From: Pseudoxanthomonas helianthi
Lineage (GTDB): Bacteria > Pseudomonadota > Gammaproteobacteria > Xanthomonadales > Xanthomonadaceae
Assembly (NCBI RefSeq): GCF_017939625.1
Contig: NZ_JAGKTC010000004.1
Coordinates: 62,001 to 126,000 of the forward strand
Direction of reading: 5' to 3'
DNA: 64,000 nucleotides
Position numbers and translations under genes: made by a program. This document shows positions 58,824 to 64,000 of the stretch, piece by piece. The notes beneath the pieces were generated by a model, which worked only from the letters and a program-made list of their open reading frames with translations, was not told the DNA's origin and did not search any database. Each line of letters opens with the position of its first letter. The first letter of the stretch is position 1.

Positions 58824-59788
58824 CGGACTTCCTTGTCGGGCGCGGATTCGGGATGGGCGTAAGCCTTCTCGCCGGCGGTGATCGCCAGGTCCAGGCGGTT
58901 TTCGGGCGGCGGCAACGGGCAGGTGGCGAACGGGGTGAACGCGCACGGCGGGTCGTAGGCGCGATTGAAATCCAGCACCACCCTGCCCTGCGCGTCGGGC
59001 TTGGCGGCGTCGAGGAAACGCCCGGCCGGATAACTGCCGTGGCCGCTGGTGCGATCGGCGAAGACCAGGAACAGGGCGCCGCTATCGTCCTCGGCCAGCG
59101 CCTCGATGCGATAGGTCTTGCCGTCGCGGACGAATTCCACCGCGCCCGGGTTCGGCGAATCGGTGGTCATGCCGACGATGTCGACGATCGGAATGGTCTT
59201 GCCCGGCGGGTTGGCGACGAATTTGCCGACGAGGCGCCACGACGGATCCGCATTCCAGTACTGCACGCCGGCGAAGTTCACCCGGCTCGGTGCGTCGGCA
59301 TGCTTGACCCGCAACGCATAGCGGTCGCCGCGCCTGATCACCGTCAGTTTGCCCTTGCCTTCGTCGAAGCCGATGACGCTGGGTGTTTGCTCGCGGTCGC
59401 TGTGCAACTCGACCCTACCCTTCAGCGGCTCGCCATCGAGGGTCAACGCCGCGCCGGATTCGGGAGTGAATTCGATGCGATCCTGCTTCAGGACGAGCAT
59501 GCCCATTTTCGCCGGTCCGACCGCCAGGCGAATGCCGCTGCTGCCGCCACTGCCGATGTAATGCGCACCCGGATCCAGCCAGTGCAGGCCGACCAGGCTG
59601 GTCCAGCCGTCGGGTTGCAGCAATTCCTGCCGGCGTTGCTCGCGCCACGCGGCGTTCTCCGCGAGGAAGACCTGCTCCGCCTTCGCCTTCTTCGCCGCGA
59701 GCTCGGCCGCATCGGGCCCTGGCGCGCCACGCTGGCAGGCGCACAGGGCCACGAACATCGCCGCCAGCGACCATGCACGCTTCGTCAT
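58820..59788 (-). CDS. DUF1684 lipoprotein
   Basis: This 322-aa predicted lipoprotein (lipobox VALCAC, Cys near residue 18) carries a DUF1684 domain, visible as WREQRRQELLQPDGWTSLVGLHWL at the front and VVLDFNRAYDPPCAFTPFATCPLPPPENRL near the end. The function is unknown. It starts one base after the mutL stop and ends at the TraB gene start, so mutL-DUF1684-TraB form one tight unit. Confidence 0.92.
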   Translation of the reverse strand: MTKRAWSLAAMFVALCACQRGAPGPDAAELAAKKAKAEQVFLAENAAWREQRRQELLQPDGWTSLVGLHWLDPGAHYIGSGGSSGIRLAVGPAKMGMLVLKQDRIEFTPESGAALTLDGEPLKGRVELHSDREQTPSVIGFDEGKGKLTVIRRGDRYALRVKHADAPSRVNFAGVQYWNADPSWRLVGKFVANPPGKTIPIVDIVGMTTDSPNPGAVEFVRDGKTYRIEALAEDDSGALFLVFADRTSGHGSYPAGRFLDAAKPDAQGRVVLDFNRAYDPPCAFTPFATCPLPPPENRLDLAITAGEKAYAHPESAPDKEVR

Positions 59789-59789
59789 C

Positions 59790-61595
59790 TCATCGTCCTC
59801 GCAGGAACCAGCGATCGATTTCGGGCAGCGAGAAGTGCGCCCAGGTCGGCCGGCCGTGGTTGCACTGGCCGGAACGCTCGGTGACTTCCATCTCGCGCAG
59901 CAACGCATTCATCTCGGCGACGGTCAGCTTGCGATTGGCGCGCACCGCGCCGTGGCAGGCCATGGTCGACAGCAATTCGTCGCGCGCCGCGGCGACGCGA
60001 CGGCTCTCGCCGTGTTCGCGCAGGTCGGTCAACACGTCGCGCAGCAGGGCTTCCGGCTCGGCATGGGCCAGCAATGCCGGCACGCTACGCACACTGAGCG
60101 ATTGCGGGCCGCTGCGAACCACTTCGAAACCGAGCGCGGCCAGCGTTTCGCCTTCGCGCTCGGCCACGTCGGCCTCGCGTTCGGCCACGGCGAGGTTGAT
60201 CGGCACCAGCAGCGGCTGCGAACGCACGCCGATGCCGTCGTGCGCGGCCTTCAGTTTTTCGTAGCCGATGCGTTCGTGCGCGGCATGCATGTCGACGACG
60301 ATCAGGCCCTCGGCGTTCTCGGCCAGGATGTAGATGCCGTGCAACTGGGCAATGGCGTAACCCAACGGCGGCACCCCAGCTTCGCCGGTTTCGGGCAAGG
60401 GTGCCGGCGACCATGCGGGCGCTTCGATCGACGGCGACCCGGCGGACGGCGCATACAACGCGGCGTAGGCCGCCGGCGCTTCGGCCACGCCCAGGCCCAG
60501 CGGCGCCTGCCGCGTCGGCATCCAGGCAGGTGCGGCCTGTCCGTTCGCGAACGGCGCGGCGGTTGGCGGGGCGTACGAACCCGGTTGCGCCGGCGTCGCA
60601 CCCGCCCGCGTCTCCGCCAGCGCTTCGTGCAGCGCGCGATAGACGAAATCGTGCACCAGCCGGCTGTCGCGGAAGCGCACCTCGTGCTTGGCCGGGTGCA
60701 CGTTGACGTCGACGCGGGTCGGATCGATCTCGAGGAACAGCACGTAGGCCGGTTGGCGGCCATGGAACAGGACGTCCTGGTAAGCCAGCTTCACCGCATG
60801 GGCGATGTTGCGGTCGCGCACGCTGCGGCCATTGACGTACAGGTACTGCTGGTCGGCGCTGGCGCGCGAATAGCTGGGCTGGGCGATCCAGCCCTGCAGG
60901 CGCAGGCCGGCGGCAGCGTGGTCGACGCGCAGGGAATTGCGCGCGAACTCATCGCCGAGGGTTTCGCCCAGCCGCGCGGCGTGTTCGGTTTCGTCGCCTT
61001 TGTAGCGGCGCGTCGGCTTGCCGTTGTGGGAAACGCGCAGCTCCACGTCGGGGCGTGCCAACGCCAACGAACGCAGCCATTCCTCGATGTGGCCCAGCTC
61101 GGTGCGTTCGGCCCGCAGGAACTTGCGCCGCGCCGGTACGTTGTAGAACAGCTCGCGTACTTCCACCGTGGTGCCGGGAGCCTGCTGTTTCGGGGTCACT
61201 TCGCCGAGCCTGCCGCCCTCGACCTGCAGTGCCGAGCCGTGCGCATCGCCCGCACGACGGGAAGCCAGCGAGAAACGGCTGACCGAAGCGATGGAAGGCA
61301 GCGCTTCGCCGCGGAAACCGAGCGTGGCCACCGCTTCCAGGTCGTCGAGCGAAGCGATCTTGCTGGTCGCATGCCGCGCCACCGCAAGCGGCAATTCTTC
61401 CGGCGCGATGCCGCCACCGTCATCGCGGATGCGGATCAGGCGGATGCCGCCTTCCTCCAGGTCGATGTCGATGCGTCGTGCGCCGGCGTCCAGCGCGTTT
61501 TCGACCAGTTCCTTGACCACCGAAGCGGGTCGTTCGACCACTTCGCCGGCGGCGATCTGGTTGATCAGGATTTCAGGAAGGGGACGGATGGGCAC
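59790..61595 (-). CDS. mutL: DNA mismatch repair protein MutL
   Basis: It links MutS recognition to strand incision in mismatch repair. The protein has 601 aa. GHKL ATPase motifs are [22 protein letters not shown] and [12 protein letters not shown] at the N-terminus; the C-terminal dimerisation domain ends [14 protein letters not shown] and [15 protein letters not shown] metal-site DQHAXXE motif was not evident: the related segment reads [14 protein letters not shown]. The start is a GTG at 61595. Confidence 0.96.
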   Translation of the reverse strand: MPIRPLPEILINQIAAGEVVERPASVVKELVENALDAGARRIDIDLEEGGIRLIRIRDDGGGIAPEELPLAVARHATSKIASLDDLEAVATLGFRGEALPSIASVSRFSLASRRAGDAHGSALQVEGGRLGEVTPKQQAPGTTVEVRELFYNVPARRKFLRAERTELGHIEEWLRSLALARPDVELRVSHNGKPTRRYKGDETEHAARLGETLGDEFARNSLRVDHAAAGLRLQGWIAQPSYSRASADQQYLYVNGRSVRDRNIAHAVKLAYQDVLFHGRQPAYVLFLEIDPTRVDVNVHPAKHEVRFRDSRLVHDFVYRALHEALAETRAGATPAQPGSYAPPTAAPFANGQAAPAWMPTRQAPLGLGVAEAPAAYAALYAPSAGSPSIEAPAWSPAPLPETGEAGVPPLGYAIAQLHGIYILAENAEGLIVVDMHAAHERIGYEKLKAAHDGIGVRSQPLLVPINLAVAEREADVAEREGETLAALGFEVVRSGPQSLSVRSVPALLAHAEPEALLRDVLTDLREHGESRRVAAARDELLSTMACHGAVRANRKLTVAEMNALLREMEVTERSGQCNHGRPTWAHFSLPEIDRWFLRGR

Positions 61596-61687
61596 GGTGG
61601 AATGATACCGGGCCGCCCGGGACCTGTCCCCGGCACGATGCGTTCCGCGTAGTCACGAGATGCACGCCATCGAAAAGGAGATCCGCC

Positions 61688-62209
61688 ATGGCCCAGTTCC
61701 CGGTGAACACGCACCGCCACGACCCCTACAAGAACTTCAAGTTCCGGGTGAAATGGGACAACCGCCATATCGCCGGGATCAGCCGGATCAGCGGATTGGC
61801 GCGGCGGACCGAATCGGTGGAGCATCGGGCCGGCGGCGAACCGAACATCCTGCGCAAGTCGCCCGGGCGTACGAGTTGCGAACCGGTCGTGCTGGAGCGC
61901 GGCATCACCCACGACACCGAGTTCGAACAGTGGGCCAATAAGGTTTGGAACGTCCAGGCGGGGGCAGGCGCGGAGCTCTCGCTGCGCGATTACCGCAAGG
62001 ACATCGTCATCGAGCTGTACAACGAAGCCGGGCAGCTCGTCATCGCCTACAAGGTGTATCGCTGCTGGGTTTCCGAATTCCGCGCCTTGCCGGAACTGGA
62101 CGCGAAGACCGCCAGCGTGGCGATCGAATCGATCACCCTGGAAAACGAGGGATGGGAACGCGATGCCTCGGTGCCGGAACCGGCCGAGCCCTCTTTCACG
62201 AAGCCCTAG
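61688..62209 (+). CDS. Orphan phage-tail-tube (gp19-like) protein
   Basis: This 173-aa protein of the conserved phage-tail/T4 gp19-like family builds inner tubes of contractile tails and extracellular injection systems. Marker stretches are DPYKNFKFRVKWDNRHIAG, RKSPGRT, LERGITHDTEFEQWANKVW and LENEGWERD. A strong AAAAGGAGAT ribosome site precedes the ATG. No sheath, baseplate or spike genes are nearby; it sits alone between mutL and amiC, so its role is unclear. Confidence 0.9.
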   Translation: MAQFPVNTHRHDPYKNFKFRVKWDNRHIAGISRISGLARRTESVEHRAGGEPNILRKSPGRTSCEPVVLERGITHDTEFEQWANKVWNVQAGAGAELSLRDYRKDIVIELYNEAGQLVIAYKVYRCWVSEFRALPELDAKTASVAIESITLENEGWERDASVPEPAEPSFTKP

Positions 62210-62224
62210 GCCCGGAAGCGCCGA

Positions 62225-63754
62225 TCAGGGCGAGCCGCCGCCGACCGCGCCGCTGCCCTGTCCAGCCTGCGCGCGCGCCGCGAACAGCGTGCCCGGCGGC
62301 GGCGAACGGGTGAAATAGGTCTGCACGCCGTCCAGCACCGCGCCGGCCAGCTTGCGCTGGTACGACGGGTCGGTCAGGCGACGCTCTTCGTCGTAGTTCG
62401 AGATGAACGCAGTCTCGACCAGCATCGCCGGCATGTCGGACGTGCGCAGCACGGCGAAGTTGGCGCGTTCGATCTGCGGCTTGTGGTTGTTGCCGATGCG
62501 CTTGAGGCCGTCCAGCACGTGGCTGGCCGCGTCTTCGGATGCCTTCATGTGCCCGCTCTGGGCCAGGTCGATCAGTACCGAGGTCAGCGTGTTGTCGGCC
62601 TTCTGCAGGTTGACTCCGCCGACCAGGTCGGAGGCGTTTTCCTTGTCGGCCAGCCAGCGCGCACGCTGCGACGACGCCCCACGCAAGGCGAGTACATACA
62701 CCGAGGAACCGCTGGCGCTGCGGTTTTCCGCCGCGTCGGCGTGGATCGACACGAAAATGTCGGCCTTGTGCGCCCGCGCCTTCTGGGCGCGCTGGTTCAA
62801 CGGGATGAAGTAGTCGCCATCGCGCACCAGATAGGCCTTCAGCCCCTGCGTGGCATCGACCTGGCGGGCCAGTTCGCGGGCGATGGCCAGGGTGACGTTC
62901 TTCTCGTACTTGCCCGTCGGACCGATCGCGCCGGAATCCTGGCCGCCATGGCCGGCATCGATGGCGACCACCAACGGACGCATGCCGCTGCGCATCGGCG
63001 CCGGCACGGATTCGGTCACCTGCGGCGCGGCCGGCACATCGGTGGCCGGGGCTGCCGGCGCATTCTTCGAAGCGAGGTAATCGCCCAGCGGAACCGAAGC
63101 CGGCTTCGGCGGAGCGGCCGCCGTCGTGGTCGCGGCACTGGCATCGCGACCGTTGAGGATGTCCTGCGGCGAGGTTGGCTGCGATTGCGACGGCGTCGTT
63201 TGCGGTGCCGGCGCGCTCGCCTGCTGTTTCACCGCCGTGGCCAGCGCGGCGGTCGCCTGGGCGGCCGAGGGTGTGGCCTGCGGAGGGCTCGGCACGGAGC
63301 TGGTGGGGGCATTCGAAGCGACCGCCGCGGAAGCGGGAGCCGGCCCGTCGCCCGGCCACTCGATCACCAGCTTGGCGCCGTTCGCGGACGGCTCCATGTG
63401 CGGTTTCAGTGCAGCGACCGACGAAGAAAGATCGAACACGATGCGCAGCGTGCCCGGCGCAGGCTGGCCGGTACGAACGGATTTGACGATGCCCGCACCC
63501 GCCGGCAGCTTGAGGCCGGGCTTGGCGCTGGAAGCCGGCAGGTCGACGACCAGTCGGTCGGGACCGCTGAGCGACAGGGTCTGGAATTCGCCGGTGCCCT
63601 GCAATTCGATTTCGGCGCGGGTGCCGGTGGCGCCCTGGCTCAGGCCGACCCCGCGCACCTCACCGGCGACGGCGGAAAACAGCGGAGAAAACACGCCCGC
63701 GGCGAGCAGAATGCCCCCCATCGTCCGTCCAAACCCGGCCCCAGCGTCGCGCAT
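62225..63754 (-). CDS. amiC: N-acetylmuramoyl-L-alanine amidase with AMIN domain
   Basis: This zinc amidase splits septal peptidoglycan for daughter-cell separation. The protein has 509 aa. A signal peptide (to about residue 30), AMIN domain (about 32-133), a long Pro/Ala/Thr linker (about 135-255) and the Amidase_3 domain follow. Zinc ligands are in IDAGHGGQDSGA, the Glu in GKYEKNVTLAI and the His in FVSIHADAAENR. The symbol follows the AmiB/AmiC group; which paralogue is not certain. It lies 15 bp past the convergent tail gene. Confidence 0.93.
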   Translation of the reverse strand: MRDAGAGFGRTMGGILLAAGVFSPLFSAVAGEVRGVGLSQGATGTRAEIELQGTGEFQTLSLSGPDRLVVDLPASSAKPGLKLPAGAGIVKSVRTGQPAPGTLRIVFDLSSSVAALKPHMEPSANGAKLVIEWPGDGPAPASAAVASNAPTSSVPSPPQATPSAAQATAALATAVKQQASAPAPQTTPSQSQPTSPQDILNGRDASAATTTAAAPPKPASVPLGDYLASKNAPAAPATDVPAAPQVTESVPAPMRSGMRPLVVAIDAGHGGQDSGAIGPTGKYEKNVTLAIARELARQVDATQGLKAYLVRDGDYFIPLNQRAQKARAHKADIFVSIHADAAENRSASGSSVYVLALRGASSQRARWLADKENASDLVGGVNLQKADNTLTSVLIDLAQSGHMKASEDAASHVLDGLKRIGNNHKPQIERANFAVLRTSDMPAMLVETAFISNYDEERRLTDPSYQRKLAGAVLDGVQTYFTRSPPPGTLFAARAQAGQGSGAVGGGSP

Positions 63755-63878
63755 GCCGCGGATTCAAGCACCAACCCGTCGGGAACGCAAGCACTTTTCC
63801 CTTAATAATCCGTAACCTGCCGCTACTTCCTATTCCTGACCTACAGGGACGGCCCGCAAGCGTCCGTTTCCAGACAGG

Positions 63879-64000
63879 TCAGTCCAGCAACCCACCCCAG
63901 GACCAGCGTGGGATGGTCAAGCCCTCGGGAACCCCGGCAGCGGACTCCGGGTAGCGGGCCATGGCCGTCGTGGTCGCCCAGGCGAAGTAGTCGTGCAGCG
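63879..64000 (-). CDS. Unknown protein, C-terminal 40 codons only (cut by window edge)
   Basis: An open frame enters from the right edge and ends at a TGA at 63879. The last residues include LHDYFAWATTTAMARYPES and end in PRWSWGGLLD. I do not recognise the family. The stretch 63755-63878 between this end and amiC shows no gene; it should hold the amiC promoter, but I see only an AT-rich spot (TATTAAGGG on the minus strand) and no firm -35. Confidence 0.45.
   Translation of the reverse strand, partial: LHDYFAWATTTAMARYPESAAGVPEGLTIPRWSWGGLLD

Noticed and set aside
61688..62209. Tail-tube gene as part of a prophage
   Set aside because: Both neighbours are housekeeping genes on the opposite strand and no other phage gene is present.

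Overview
The window is 64 kb of GC-rich (roughly two-thirds G+C by eye), densely coded chromosome from a gammaproteobacterium. The most likely group is Lysobacterales/Xanthomonadales (Lysobacter, Luteimonas or Pseudoxanthomonas type). The grounds are the tpiA-secG-tRNA-Leu-nuoA..N order, a DUF3144 gene between trpB and trpA, an oligosaccharide-type TonB receptor with a LacI-type palindrome, and several families of short palindromic repeats. Species cannot be fixed from the sequence alone.

Layout. 1-289 is the N-terminus of a tyrosine integrase running off the left edge, probably the edge of an integrated element. 444-470 is a hairpin resembling collapsed tRNA-Ser ends. 512-613 is the 4.5S SRP RNA gene (ffs), followed by two near-identical 146-bp units that each carry a degenerate 3' half of ffs. 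981-15785 (minus) is a complete 14-gene complex I operon, nuoA to nuoN, then tRNA-Leu(GAG), secG and tpiA upstream. 17325-20706 holds an SDR enzyme, two Fe(II)/2OG-type proteins and an alpha/beta hydrolase. 20780-28894 (minus) is fimV-truA-trpF-trpB-DUF3144-trpA-accD-glmM. 29035-33742 (minus) is prmB, a GIY-YIG gene bracketed by 36-bp inverted repeats, aroC, a 2-hydroxyacid dehydrogenase and asd. 33835-39417 holds SCO1, psd, a small basic protein, a lytic transglycosylase, a HerA/DUF853 ATPase and a lipoprotein.

39570-48348 is a glycan-foraging locus: a sialidase-like/GH3/PA14 fusion and a GH92 mannosidase on the plus strand, convergent with a TonB-dependent receptor. A 14-bp palindromic motif is shared by the two promoter regions. 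48847-63754 is housekeeping: greB, rimO, dienelactone hydrolase, HIT protein, dcd, apbC, DUF2147, metG, a soluble rsxB, TraB/GumN, DUF1684, mutL, an orphan contractile-tail tube gene and amiC. A partial unknown gene runs off the right edge.

The observations I rate highest are the tandem partial SRP RNA copies, the GIY-YIG cassette with inverted repeats, the palindromic repeat translated inside metG, the recurrent use of palindromic repeats as stop codons, the sialidase-like/GH3 fusion with its shared operator, and the orphan tail-tube gene beside mutL. No CRISPR array, complete prophage or complete insertion sequence was seen.
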